Assembly: GCA_049315325.1 (NCBI GenBank) | Contig: JBMOKJ010000002.1 | Coordinates: 248,001 to 312,000, forward strand | Reading direction: 5' to 3' | Length of the DNA: 64,000 bases | Source of the DNA: CAXXIC01 sp049315325 | Lineage (GTDB): Bacteria > Bacteroidota > Bacteroidia > Bacteroidales > UBA7332 | Part shown: positions 26,205 through 36,006 of the stretch, piece by piece | Layout: the number at the start of each line of letters is the position of its first letter | Position numbering within the stretch: position 1 is the stretch's first letter | Translations under genes and position numbers: made by a program | The notes under the pieces: generated by a model | Told to the model about the DNA's origin: nothing | Databases searched by the model: none | What the model saw: the letters and a program-made list of their open reading frames with translations, nothing else

Positions 26205-27413
26205 ATGGCAACAATATCAGTGGTTTACAGAAAAGACAAGATGAATAAAGATGGTGAAGCACCAATCAACTTTCGCATCATAAAAGACAGAAAAGTTAGC
26301 TATGTTTCGACAGGCATAAAACTGCCCGAAGATCAGTGGGATTTCAAGAAAAACTGCGTAAAACCGAAGCATCCGAACAGTAAACGCCTGAATTCTTTCC
26401 TTACCAATAAGTTCAATGAAACCCAAGAACAAGTATTTGAGCACGAAACTATACAAAAATCGCTTACGACACGTCAACTTCGTGACAAAGTTTATGGTAA
26501 AAAACCAACAGATTTTTTTACTTTTGCAGACCAAGTTATTGCAGACTATTTAAAAGACGGCAGAATTGGAACGCACGACAAAAACAAGTCCGTGATGGAG
26601 AAGCTGAAAACCTATGCAGGTAACAGAAATCTATCATTTCAAGATATTACTGTGGAGTTCTTGGAAAAGTACGAAGACTATCTAAAAAGTGAATTAAGCA
26701 ATTGCACCAACACAGTTGCCAAAGATTTCAAGTTCTTTCGCAAGCTGTTTAACGATGCCTATGGCAAAGATTTGATTGAACATCAAATCAACCCATTCAA
26801 CAAATACAAGATAAAGCTCGAAAAGACAGAGCGCACATATTTGACTGAGGACGAATTAACGCTTATTGAGGCATTCGAAGCAACAGCCGGCACCAAGATG
26901 GAGCGTCACCGCGATATGTTTGTGTTTGCGGCCTATTCAGGCGGGTTACGTGTTTCCGACTTGTTGCAGTTGCGATGGAAAGATTTTGATGGTCATTACA
27001 TCCATTTCACCACCAAAAAGACAGATAACCAAATGTCGATTAAGGTGCCCAATAAGGGGTTGGCTATTATCAACAAATACAAACCTGCGGTGGTTGTTCC
27101 AGATGGTTTTATATTTGGGTTGTTGCCCGAGAATCTTGATACAAGTGATTTGCGGGCACTCGATACTGCAATCAGTAGAGCAACAGCCTACTACAATAAA
27201 AATTTGAAGACAATTGCAGAAAAAAAAGGGATTAATAAACCAGTCAGTTCGCACATCAGCCGTCATACGTTCGCAACACGCGCTTTACGAAAGGGTATAA
27301 GTATAGATAAGGTGTCAAAGCTTTTAGGACATGCAGACATCAGCGAAACGCAGATTTACGCCAAAATAGTGAGTTCGGAACTCGACAAAGCAATGGATAT
27401 TTTTAATGAGTAA
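26205..27413 (+). CDS. Tyrosine recombinase / integrase
   Basis: 402 residues from the ATG at 26205 (MATISVVYRK is the usual start of this Bacteroidota family). N-terminal Arm-DNA-binding domain, SAM-like domain (about 105-200) and catalytic domain. Catalytic residues: Arg in SGGLRVSD (about 248), His-x-x-Arg in SHISRH (about 350), His in LGHAD and Tyr in QIYAKI (about 384). It should integrate and excise the island at the tRNA-Lys 3' end. Confidence 0.95.
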   Translation: MATISVVYRKDKMNKDGEAPINFRIIKDRKVSYVSTGIKLPEDQWDFKKNCVKPKHPNSKRLNSFLTNKFNETQEQVFEHETIQKSLTTRQLRDKVYGKKPTDFFTFADQVIADYLKDGRIGTHDKNKSVMEKLKTYAGNRNLSFQDITVEFLEKYEDYLKSELSNCTNTVAKDFKFFRKLFNDAYGKDLIEHQINPFNKYKIKLEKTERTYLTEDELTLIEAFEATAGTKMERHRDMFVFAAYSGGLRVSDLLQLRWKDFDGHYIHFTTKKTDNQMSIKVPNKGLAIINKYKPAVVVPDGFIFGLLPENLDTSDLRALDTAISRATAYYNKNLKTIAEKKGINKPVSSHISRHTFATRALRKGISIDKVSKLLGHADISETQIYAKIVSSELDKAMDIFNE

Positions 27414-27434
27414 TGAATAAATGAACCATATATC

Positions 27435-29489
27435 ATGTTTAAACCTATAAGTAATTCATTAAAAAGTCATTTTAATAAACTTTACCAAATTGCTTATGAT
27501 AAAGCACAATGTGAATATAGCTCTGTCGTTTTAGCAGCAACAAAAGACCTGAATCATTTCGATGGTCTTAGTTATTTAGTATCAGTAGTAGCAAGTATTG
27601 ATAAACGAATAGAGGAAGACAAACATCCATATTATATAAGGAATTCAAATAACAAGGAATGGCTTTTGGATCTTTTCGCTAATCGCTCTTATTTGCTTAA
27701 TTTGAATGAATCCGATGAACTAATTAATTCAATCTATTTGGGCCAATTAAATTCGTTGGTTTTAGAATTGATTATTAATTTCAAAGAAGAAATACCACCC
27801 TACAGCTTCGACCAATTTATTTCAGGTCAAATTTGTGAATATTTTTCTAATTTCAAAGAATATTATAATATAACAAGTGAAGATTATTATAAAATTCGAG
27901 AATGGCAAACTCAAAGTTTGTTAAATATTGTGTCATATGAAAGATTAGTATTGATTAAAAATATTCAAGAACATTGCAAATTCATTGAGAATCCTTTTGA
28001 ATTTATTAAAAAAGAATATCACCTCACAGAGAGTCTTTTCAATTTAGAAAATCCTTCTGTGATTGAATTAATTTCTATTTTAAAAGAATTACATGTTTTA
28101 TCAAATTTTGACTTTTCAAAATTTGATAAAAATGAATTGTTATTTTCATTTAATGAATTTAAAAATGAAAATAACCAAACTTATATTAAGATCATCCCCA
28201 AAAATATACAACCGTTATTAGATTTACTTAATGAAAAGCCGGTCTATTTATTTAGTAACGAATATACCTTGTTTTACACGTTAGATAAATTGTTATTTTG
28301 GTATGAAAAAGTTTTAAATGGAAAATCAATTTTTGAAAATGTGGAAGAAGAGGATTGGGATTTGATTTTAGAACAAATTTTAGAAGAAGCCGATTTTAAA
28401 GTGGATACTATAATTGATGAGATTAATTCTTTTTGTTATAATGGTGATACACCCAAATCAGATATAAAGAAATATTTGCGTGACACCTTTGAAACCTATA
28501 GGTATAAGTTTAATGAATTGGAGAATAAATCTACCTTTCATACATTTAGTAAAACAAATAATTACCTTCTGAAACCCATGTTTATTGTTAATTCATTTTT
28601 TAATAATAATATTGAAAATCAGTCAAATAATATAATTGAAGCAAGAGTAATCCATGATGTATTGTGGGAAATAGTTGTTGTTTATTGTGAGATTTTCGGA
28701 AACAAGCGACAAATTATTTTTGAAAATAATGGCTTTTATGAAATTTTCTTCATAATGAACAACTTGGTTCCCGATAAAGATGTTTATAATCAATTGGATA
28801 AATCCACTCAAGTTTTCATGAAAGAATTTCATAATTATAGTCTTCCAATGGATCTTCATTTTCAAAACCAAAAAGAAGCTATTTCCCATTGTTTTTTAGT
28901 TGCTCTGAATAGATTACAAGAAATTTTGGATGACGCTGAGCCTACGAATAAAATTCTTTATTTGCAAAGCCGAATTAAAGAGTTAAAGCAAAGAGAGCTC
29001 AGGCTGAAAATGCATGAGGAGGAACACTATGGTAAAAACAAACGATATCGCAATAATCATAAATATTCCAATCTTTTCAAAGATTTTCTAATAATTGAAG
29101 CCGATTATGTGAAGGAGACCAGTATTATTCCGAATAGTATTAATGTTATGCTAAATCCAATCAAAGCAATAAAAACAATTAATACTGGTACTACCGATAG
29201 TAATATCACGTTAAAAAATCAAGATTACATTTTGACTATGCTTGAGGATTTGTGTGTAACACAAGACGGTGTATTTGCTCTCAGTTTGCGAAAGAAAAGT
29301 GCTTTGCGTGGCGTAGTCGAAGCATTGCAAGAAAAGAGTTTAGTCCCTAATATAGGAATTGATAAATTATGTAAAGTTATTGCTGAAAATATTCAGTTGG
29401 AGATTAATTCTAAATTAGATTGGTCAAAAACAGTTGACGAATTTAAAAAGAAGGCATTACAATACATAAAAAACAACCCCCTTTCATAA
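27435..29489 (+). CDS. Large protein of unknown function next to the integrase
   Basis: 684 residues, soluble, AT-rich, rich in Asn, Glu, Phe and Ile, and mostly helical. A Lys/Arg-rich stretch (about 510-550) has IKELKQRELRLKMHEEEHYG. The last 80 residues (LSLRKKSALRGVVEALQEKS and on) recall the helical ends of RteC-type proteins of Bacteroidota elements, but only weakly. It starts 21 bp after the recombinase stop, so it is likely co-transcribed with it. No function recognised. Confidence 0.7.
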   Translation: MFKPISNSLKSHFNKLYQIAYDKAQCEYSSVVLAATKDLNHFDGLSYLVSVVASIDKRIEEDKHPYYIRNSNNKEWLLDLFANRSYLLNLNESDELINSIYLGQLNSLVLELIINFKEEIPPYSFDQFISGQICEYFSNFKEYYNITSEDYYKIREWQTQSLLNIVSYERLVLIKNIQEHCKFIENPFEFIKKEYHLTESLFNLENPSVIELISILKELHVLSNFDFSKFDKNELLFSFNEFKNENNQTYIKIIPKNIQPLLDLLNEKPVYLFSNEYTLFYTLDKLLFWYEKVLNGKSIFENVEEEDWDLILEQILEEADFKVDTIIDEINSFCYNGDTPKSDIKKYLRDTFETYRYKFNELENKSTFHTFSKTNNYLLKPMFIVNSFFNNNIENQSNNIIEARVIHDVLWEIVVVYCEIFGNKRQIIFENNGFYEIFFIMNNLVPDKDVYNQLDKSTQVFMKEFHNYSLPMDLHFQNQKEAISHCFLVALNRLQEILDDAEPTNKILYLQSRIKELKQRELRLKMHEEEHYGKNKRYRNNHKYSNLFKDFLIIEADYVKETSIIPNSINVMLNPIKAIKTINTGTTDSNITLKNQDYILTMLEDLCVTQDGVFALSLRKKSALRGVVEALQEKSLVPNIGIDKLCKVIAENIQLEINSKLDWSKTVDEFKKKALQYIKNNPLS

Positions 29490-29592
29490 AAATTCTTCAA
29501 TTATCCCGTTTTATAAGGTCTTTTCCCACCGATCTGATAAGGCGCTATAACAACCGATTCTTTTGCAGAATAAATTTAAAACGCAAAAGAAT

Positions 29593-29877
29593 ATGGACGT
29601 TATCATCCTCCCTTCCGAACAGTTCAAGGAGCTATTAGGAAAACTTGAAGAAGTTAAAACTGCTGTCTTAAATGGCAAAGCCGATCCTGGAAGTGAATTC
29701 CTCGACAATCAACAATTTATAGAGTTCATGAATATCAGCAAGCGCACCGCACAGTCGTGGCGCGACGAGGGTATTATCTCATTTTCGCAAGTGGGTAGTA
29801 AAATCTATTACCGCAAAAGCGATGTGCAAGCGCTTTTGGATAGCAACTATCGCAAAGCATTCAAATCAACGAAGTGA
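29593..29877 (+). CDS. Small helix-turn-helix protein, excisionase-like
   Basis: 94 residues from the ATG at 29593; a TTG at 29563 is less likely. The C-terminal half is a MerR-like helix_turn_helix_17 domain: FLDNQQFIEFMNISKRTAQS, WRDEGIISFSQVGSKIYYRK, then SDVQALL. Such proteins act as excision or regulatory factors in Bacteroidota integrative elements. It lies between the unknown large protein and the primase-like gene. Confidence 0.85.
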   Translation: MDVIILPSEQFKELLGKLEEVKTAVLNGKADPGSEFLDNQQFIEFMNISKRTAQSWRDEGIISFSQVGSKIYYRKSDVQALLDSNYRKAFKSTK

Positions 29878-29902
29878 GCATGACCCTGTAAATTATTAGA
29901 AT

Positions 29903-32191
29903 ATGAAATCTTACATATCCTTATTTGATAATGTTTGTGTATATGATGGGGAGAAACACATCGACGCCGTTATCAATGACATTAAATCCGATTGCTACAA
30001 GCAGCAAATCTCAGTTTACAGAGAAATTCTAAGAACAGGGATGAAAAAGCAAGCCGATGGACTAAAAAAGAATCTGCCCGGGTTCACACCTTCAGGCACT
30101 TTCACCAATGGTCGGAAAGCTGACCTGATAACCTCTTACAGTGGTTTCTTGGTGCTCGACTTAGACAAACTTTCTCCCGATGACCTTCTAAAGGCAAAAG
30201 AAACGGTCAAAGAAATCTCTTTCACTTACGCTGCCTTTGTCAGCCCAAGTGCAAACGGTCTGAAAATAATCGTGCCTGTGGACTCTTCTCTCGAACTCCA
30301 CCGCACTGCAATGAGTCAAGTCGTTTCGTACTACGAAAACGCCTTACAACTCACCGTTGACCCCTCAGGCAAAGACGTTTCACGCCTCTGTTTTGTTTCT
30401 CACGATCCCGATTGTTTCCACAATCCGAACGCAGAAACATTCAAAGTGAATATCCAATTGGAGAGAATCGAAGCACCCGTTCCGGCAGCTTCTCTGCCTC
30501 AAAAAGAGGAAAGTAGCCGCATAAATAATGCCGCTACAACACCCTTCGAACATTACGACGCATTCCGCAGCTGTGTATTATTCACTGAAAAGAAAGCCAC
30601 TTTCGTTGAGGGTTATCGAAATAACTTCATTCACCAACTCGCTTGCAATTGCAATCGAAGAGGTATTCCGTTAGAAATAGCAGAAACTTTTATCCTTCAA
30701 AACTACCAGATGGAAGAGTCCGAAGCATCCAAAACAATCAAAAGCGCATACGCAAATAATTTACAAGACTTTGCAAAAGATGCAAAGTTTGCAAACTCTG
30801 CAAAGTCCGCAGTTTTGCAAAATAAAGAAAATTCAGAAGACACATCTGAAGACTACTTAAAAACGACCCCCACAATACCAATCGCTGCAATTAATTTAAT
30901 GCCTAAATTATTCAAGGAAGGTGCCAGTGCTTTTGAGTCAGATGCTCGCAAAAGAGATGTATTTATTACAAGTGCGTTGTGTATTATCAGTGGTTGTTTA
31001 CCCGATGTTTATGGGGTTTATCATCAAGAGCGTGTTTCCCCTCATTTGTTTTCGTTTATTATTGCTCCGGCAGCAAGTGGCAAAGGCGTTCTCAAAAACG
31101 CCAAAAGATTGGGTGATAAAGTCCATGAAAGATTGGTAGAAACAAGTAAAAGAGCCAAAGACTTATTCGATATCGAAATGGTTGATTACAAGCACACAAT
31201 GACTAAACGAAAGAATGGTGAGCCGGCTCCCGAGAAACCTATCGAGCCTGCTTTTAAAATGCTTTTCATACCTGCCGACTGTAGTCAAGCTATGATGATG
31301 CAGGTTTTACAAGACAACGAAGGGAAAGGTATTATCTGTGAAACAGAAGCAGACGCCATGAGCGGTGCAAACAAACAAGATTGGGGCAACTACTCCCACA
31401 TCATGAGAGCCGCCTTTCATCACGAAAAGATTTCAGCAGCTCGTAAAACAAACAGAGAGCTTTTAGAAATCAAGCACCCACAATTGGCTGTTGCCTTATC
31501 AGGCACACCCTCTCAGGTGCCAAAACTAATTGCTTCGTCCGAAGATGGTTTGTTTAGTCGTTTCCTATTCTATGCCTTCAAAAATGAAATTGAATGGCAA
31601 GACCCATCGCCGAAGCCTGGCGGCATTGTGTACAACGACCATTTCGAAGAATTATCAAAACATGTTCTGAACATTGTCGATTTTTTGAGTCAATTTCCAA
31701 CAGAAGTATATTTAACTCAATCCCAATGGGCTAAATTAAACCTGACATTTATCGAAAGGCTCAAAAGTGTTGTCATTTTCACAGGCGAAGACGCTGCAAG
31801 TGTAGTCTTTCGTTTGGGATTGATTCTCTACCGTTTTTGTATGATTTTTTCAGCATTACGCAAATTCGAAAATGGTGATTGCGCAAAAGACGTGACCTGC
31901 ATTGACGAGGACTTTCAAACAGCCCTCATGCTGTCTGAGGTCTATTTGCAACACAGCCTTCTCATGTTCAATAATTTGGAAGAAACCAAAGAACCTGCTC
32001 GATATAAAATGCCTAATAACAAAAAGCGGCTACTTGAGCAGTTGCCGGAAGAATTCCAACGTAAAGATGCAATTGAAATAGGCAAAAGATTGGGCTTGTC
32101 TGTAAGGTCAGTCGATGATTTCCTCAACAACTCTGTATCAACGCTTTTTGATAAACCCAAAACTGGCTTTTATCAGAAGGTCAAAAAGTAA
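29903..32191 (+). CDS. VirE-N/DUF3987 primase-helicase-like protein
   Basis: 762 residues. N-terminal BT4734/VirE-N-type domain with GFLVLDLDKL and VSPSANGLKIIVPV (primase-like acidic and Gly-Lys motifs, about 80-130). A linker holds 9-nt repeats read as FAK/DAK/FAN. The DUF3987 ATPase-like domain follows with FIIAPAASGKG near residue 385. These proteins are standard in Bacteroidota mobile elements and probably help replicate the excised circle. A 9-nt repeat array lies right after its stop. Confidence 0.85.
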   Translation: MKSYISLFDNVCVYDGEKHIDAVINDIKSDCYKQQISVYREILRTGMKKQADGLKKNLPGFTPSGTFTNGRKADLITSYSGFLVLDLDKLSPDDLLKAKETVKEISFTYAAFVSPSANGLKIIVPVDSSLELHRTAMSQVVSYYENALQLTVDPSGKDVSRLCFVSHDPDCFHNPNAETFKVNIQLERIEAPVPAASLPQKEESSRINNAATTPFEHYDAFRSCVLFTEKKATFVEGYRNNFIHQLACNCNRRGIPLEIAETFILQNYQMEESEASKTIKSAYANNLQDFAKDAKFANSAKSAVLQNKENSEDTSEDYLKTTPTIPIAAINLMPKLFKEGASAFESDARKRDVFITSALCIISGCLPDVYGVYHQERVSPHLFSFIIAPAASGKGVLKNAKRLGDKVHERLVETSKRAKDLFDIEMVDYKHTMTKRKNGEPAPEKPIEPAFKMLFIPADCSQAMMMQVLQDNEGKGIICETEADAMSGANKQDWGNYSHIMRAAFHHEKISAARKTNRELLEIKHPQLAVALSGTPSQVPKLIASSEDGLFSRFLFYAFKNEIEWQDPSPKPGGIVYNDHFEELSKHVLNIVDFLSQFPTEVYLTQSQWAKLNLTFIERLKSVVIFTGEDAASVVFRLGLILYRFCMIFSALRKFENGDCAKDVTCIDEDFQTALMLSEVYLQHSLLMFNNLEETKEPARYKMPNNKKRLLEQLPEEFQRKDAIEIGKRLGLSVRSVDDFLNNSVSTLFDKPKTGFYQKVKK

Positions 32192-32195
32192 AACT

Positions 32196-32231
32196 TTTGC
32201 AAAGGTTGCAGCTTTTGCAGACTTTGCAAAT
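32196..32231. repeat. 9-nt TTTGCA repeat array after the primase-like gene
   Basis: Four contiguous 9-nt units: TTTGCAAAG, GTTGCAGCT, TTTGCAGAC, TTTGCAAAT. Related arrays lie at 30769-30813 (coding) and 51153-51196. The spacing is iteron-like. Confidence 0.75.
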
Positions 32232-32385
32232 TTTCATGTTGTCAGTTTTATTAAATCAGTTAAGTGTTTTTTTAGATTAGTTTGCTCTATTGTCTTTTTA
32301 TACTCCATAATTTTCCCTAAATTTGCTTTTTATTCTTTAGATTCAAAACAATACTATTCAGTTTTGATAAATTAGTCCTGTAAAA

Positions 32386-32579
32386 ATGCAATTAACTCCA
32401 TATCATGCCAAATGTTATGCCTACAATCTAACTGAAATTTGAAAAGGAACGTAACAAATTAGAAAACGAAAGAGATTCGGCTTATCGTTAATACGATGGT
32501 GCGTCCAAAGATATTGAAATCAACAAAGACTGACTTATTGAACAGGTTTTATTTACAATAAAATGGAAATTAGTATATT
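32386..32579 (+). pseudogene. Remnant of a helicase gene (N- and C-terminal scraps)
   Basis: 32386-32439 reads MQLTPYHAKCYAYNLTEI then a stop; LTPYHAKY is the usual start of a family of large SNF2-type phage-defence helicases. In another frame from 32437, FEKERNKLENERDSAYR, stop, YDGASKDIEINKD, stop, LIEQV resembles the end of such proteins. The whole middle is missing and in-frame stops interrupt the rest. It lies in the 391-bp gap between the primase and DUF3800 genes. The family assignment is from memory of these motifs. Confidence 0.55.
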
Positions 32580-32582
32580 AAA

Positions 32583-33329
32583 ATGAAAGAGCTAATAAAC
32601 ATATATTGCGACGAGAGTTGTCATTTGCTTAATGACAAAGAATCAATCATGGCATTTGGTGCTGTATATTGTCCTGCTGCTAAAAAGGATGAAATATTTG
32701 TTCGGATTTCCGAAATAAAGAAAAAATACAATCTTGTTCCGAAACATAAAAAAGACCCAAAAGAAAACAGAACGTTTTACGAAATTAAATGGAACAAGGT
32801 TTCTAAAAGTCAAATAGCCTTTTACAAAGAAATAATCGACTTCTTTTTCGACGATGACGATTTAAGTTTCAGAGTTTTAATTGTACCTAATAAACCAGAT
32901 TTAGACTATGAAGCGTATGGTCATACGCACGACACATTTTATTACAAGATGTATTTCAATATGCTAAAAGTAATTCTAAATCCTGAATACGCTCACAACA
33001 TTTACATTGATATAAAAGACACCAAAAGCCGCGAGAAAGTACACAAATTAGAAGAAGTATTGCGGAATGATAAGTATGATTTTGCGAAAGAAATTATCAA
33101 AAAAGTGCAACAAGTCCGTTCCCACGAAGTTGAGCTTATTCAACTTGCAGATTTATTTACGGGTGCTGTTTCGTACATTAATAGGGGGCTGACTTCAAGT
33201 GTTGCTAAAACGGAATTAGTAGAATACATAAAACACCGTTCAAGATATTCATTGGTGAGATCTACCTTAGTGAAAGAGAAAAAATTTAATATCTTTATTT
33301 GGCAATCCTCTAAATATCTGAAATTATGA
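32583..33329 (+). CDS. DUF3800-family protein (RNase H-like fold)
   Basis: 248 residues. Begins with NIYCDESCH, the DUF3800 Asp-Glu motif, has IYIDIKDTK in the middle and ends with VELIQLADLFTGAVSYINRG, which carries the conserved late Asp. These acidic residues suggest a metal-dependent nuclease, but the activity is not established. The next gene overlaps by 4 bp, so they form a pair. It sits where a helicase gene has decayed, next to type III R-M. Confidence 0.85.
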   Translation: MKELINIYCDESCHLLNDKESIMAFGAVYCPAAKKDEIFVRISEIKKKYNLVPKHKKDPKENRTFYEIKWNKVSKSQIAFYKEIIDFFFDDDDLSFRVLIVPNKPDLDYEAYGHTHDTFYYKMYFNMLKVILNPEYAHNIYIDIKDTKSREKVHKLEEVLRNDKYDFAKEIIKKVQQVRSHEVELIQLADLFTGAVSYINRGLTSSVAKTELVEYIKHRSRYSLVRSTLVKEKKFNIFIWQSSKYLKL

Positions 33330-33823
33330 GTACAGTAGAGCCACTTGTTTTTCCTGACTTGCTGTATCTCGAAGACTATAACGGAAATTTTACAGACTTT
33401 TTTAATGCTGTTTATGCCATTTTTGAAAGTCATTTTATCAAATCGCAGCCGTACTTCCAAGGTACAAGAGTTTCAGCTCAAAAGTTTCCACTGGTTGATG
33501 GCATTCACCGTACATTTTACCACATTACCCACGAAGGTGAGGATGAAGCGAATCGTACTCCTGACATGAGAAGGATGGAAAGAATTAGATTCCCTAAATT
33601 TTGTGTTGAATCAGTTCCTCACGATGAACTGTTGGTTTGGGAGAAAAAAATTGGTAGGGATGATAGAATTCACATATTCAATGAAGCGGAAGGGTATATT
33701 GTCGTGCTTACTAAAAGAAAAGATTATCTTTTGTTTTGGACAGCCTTTTTCATTGAGAAAGATCATCAAAGAAAGAAAAAAATAAAAGAGTACGAGGCTT
33801 ATATAAAGACCAAAACCGCTTAG
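33326..33823 (+). CDS. Partner of the DUF3800 protein, possible BECR-like nuclease
   Basis: 165 residues, soluble. The start ATG overlaps the DUF3800 stop (ATGA). Residues about 55-130 include RTFYHITHEG, RMERIRFPKF and EAEGYIVVLTKRKDYLLFWT. The His, the basic residues and the final strand-helix pattern recall the Barnase/EndoU/colicin/RelE-like nuclease superfamily as seen in phage toxins, but I cannot confirm this. The gap 33824-33993 holds nothing clear. Confidence 0.6.
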   Translation: MSTVEPLVFPDLLYLEDYNGNFTDFFNAVYAIFESHFIKSQPYFQGTRVSAQKFPLVDGIHRTFYHITHEGEDEANRTPDMRRMERIRFPKFCVESVPHDELLVWEKKIGRDDRIHIFNEAEGYIVVLTKRKDYLLFWTAFFIEKDHQRKKKIKEYEAYIKTKTA

Positions 33824-33993
33824 GGTTACTAAACGGCTTCTCAACTCCTTTAACGCTTACAGTTTATTCAACTTGGTTACTGAGCTGGCGCAAAGATAAT
33901 ATCCTTTTCCTTATTTGGTACTAAAGATTATCAAAATAGGCTACATTATAACAATATTTATGTTAATAACAGACTTGGGTGAAATAATAAAAC

Positions 33994-35910
33994 ATGGCAA
34001 AAATAGATAAACAACCCCTTACCTCAATGAACATTACAGAGGAACAATTACTGAATTTCAAACAACTTTTTCCTGAAGTATTTACTGAGGGATTGAAAAT
34101 AGATTGGGATAAATTAAAACTCACATTGGGCGAAGCCGTTGACACAGGCAAAGAACGCTACGGCATGAACTGGCCGGGCAAAGCCGACTGTTTTAAAACC
34201 ATTCAGCAGCCAAGTATTGCCACACTTGTTCCAGCACGAGATGAAAGCATTGATTTTGACACTACCGAAAATCTGTTTATTGAGGGTGACAATTTGGAAG
34301 TGCTAAAACTACTCCAAAAAAGCTACTTGGCAAAAGTAAAAATGATTTACATTGACCCACCATACAATACTGGTAATGATTTTATCTATCCTGATAATTA
34401 TGCCGAAAACTTAAATACTTATTTAGAATACACAGGTCAGGTTGATAGTGAAGGACGAAAATTTGGCACAAATACGGATACTGATGGACGCTTTCATAGT
34501 AAATGGATGAATATGATGTATCCTCGTCTGTTTTTAGCTAAAAATTTATTGAAAGAAGATGGAATAATTTTTATTTCAATTGATGATAATGAGGTTGATA
34601 ATCTAAAGAAAATTTGCAATGAAATTTTTGGAGAAGAAAATTTTGTTGCGAATGTTATTTGGGAAAAGAAATTTGCACCTTCAAATGACGCCAAATGGTT
34701 TAGTGATAATCATGATCATATTCTGGTTTTTTCTAAAGCTAAAGAAATATGGAGACCAATATTGTTAGATCGTTCCCAAGAAACGTTAGATAGATACAAA
34801 AATCCAGATAATGATGAAAGAGGAGTTTGGGTTTCTGGCGATATGACCGTAAAAACGTATAATGCACAATATGATTATGAAATTATAACCCCTTCAGGTA
34901 GAAAAGTAAATCCTCCAGCGGGTATTTGTTGGAGATTTTCAAAAGAAAAGTTTAATGAGTTAATAGATAACAATCGAGTATGGTTTGGGGAAAAAGGCGA
35001 AAACGTCCCTCGCTTAAAAAGATTTTTAAGTGAGGTTAAGGAGGGTATTACCCCTCTAACAATTTGGTTTCACAAAGATGTTGGACACAATCAAGAGGCA
35101 ACTCAGGAATGCCGTAAATTGTTTGATGGGAAGCAATATTTCGATTCACCTAAACCGTCAAGATTGCTTTCAAGAATAACTAAAATAGGCTCAACCTCGA
35201 ATGATATTATTCTTGATTTCTTTGCAGGTTCAGCAACTACCGCTCACGCAGTAATGGAACTAAATAAAGAAGACGGAGGTAACCGTAAATTTATCTGTGT
35301 TCAAATACCCGAACCAACGGAGGAAAAAAGCGAAGCCTACAAAGCTGGTTATAAAAATATTGCTGAAATCAGCAAAGAACGAATCCGCCGTGTATCAGCA
35401 AAATTGGTAGAGGCGCAGCAAGCTGCGTCTGCTAAAAAAGCAGGTGAGATTTCATTTGAAGAACCGACAACAAACAACTCCTCAACTGACATTGGTTTCA
35501 AGGTTTTCAAACTCGACCATTCCAACTTCAAAATATGGGATGCAACCTTGGAAAAAGAACCAGAAGCAATTCAGCAACGCTTATTTGACCATATCGACCA
35601 TATCTCACCCGAAGCAGCCCAAGAGTCTATCCTTTATGAGTTGTTGCTAAAATCGGGCTTTGAACTCACCACGCCAATCGAAAAACTTACCCTTGCCGAA
35701 AAAACAGTTTTCAGCATTGCAGGTGGGCAATTGCTTATCTGCCTCGAAAAAGAATTGTCGCACGATTGTATTAAAGCAATGGCCGAAATGCAGCCAACAC
35801 GCGTTATCTGCTTAGACGAAGCCTTTACAGGCGTTAATGCTGATTCACTCAAAACCAATGCCGTTCAGATAATGAAAAGCAAAGGAGTTGTAAACTTTAG
35901 AACTGTATAA
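33994..35910 (+). CDS. mod: Type III restriction-modification DNA methyltransferase (Mod)
   Basis: 638 residues. Adenine-N6 methyltransferase of the beta class: catalytic DPPYNTG at about 121-127 comes before the AdoMet motif ILDFFAGSATTAH near residue 405. The central part is the target recognition region, bounded by IWEKKFAPSN and the SRITKIGSTSN segment. It gives both recognition and protection and forms a complex with the Res subunit encoded 96 bp downstream. Confidence 0.95.
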   Translation: MAKIDKQPLTSMNITEEQLLNFKQLFPEVFTEGLKIDWDKLKLTLGEAVDTGKERYGMNWPGKADCFKTIQQPSIATLVPARDESIDFDTTENLFIEGDNLEVLKLLQKSYLAKVKMIYIDPPYNTGNDFIYPDNYAENLNTYLEYTGQVDSEGRKFGTNTDTDGRFHSKWMNMMYPRLFLAKNLLKEDGIIFISIDDNEVDNLKKICNEIFGEENFVANVIWEKKFAPSNDAKWFSDNHDHILVFSKAKEIWRPILLDRSQETLDRYKNPDNDERGVWVSGDMTVKTYNAQYDYEIITPSGRKVNPPAGICWRFSKEKFNELIDNNRVWFGEKGENVPRLKRFLSEVKEGITPLTIWFHKDVGHNQEATQECRKLFDGKQYFDSPKPSRLLSRITKIGSTSNDIILDFFAGSATTAHAVMELNKEDGGNRKFICVQIPEPTEEKSEAYKAGYKNIAEISKERIRRVSAKLVEAQQAASAKKAGEISFEEPTTNNSSTDIGFKVFKLDHSNFKIWDATLEKEPEAIQQRLFDHIDHISPEAAQESILYELLLKSGFELTTPIEKLTLAEKTVFSIAGGQLLICLEKELSHDCIKAMAEMQPTRVICLDEAFTGVNADSLKTNAVQIMKSKGVVNFRTV

Positions 35911-36006
35911 AGGGATGATGAAACGAGCATATTTCACAAACTCTATAAGTTATGACACATTTGCTATGCGAGTTCCATACGTCCTTAAAAAAACAATTAC
36001 TTTCGT

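Noticed and set aside
35930..35990. Fourth TTGTCA operator upstream of res (TAAGTTATGACA)
   Set aside because: It lacks the direct TTGTCA repeat and the fixed distance to a -7 box.
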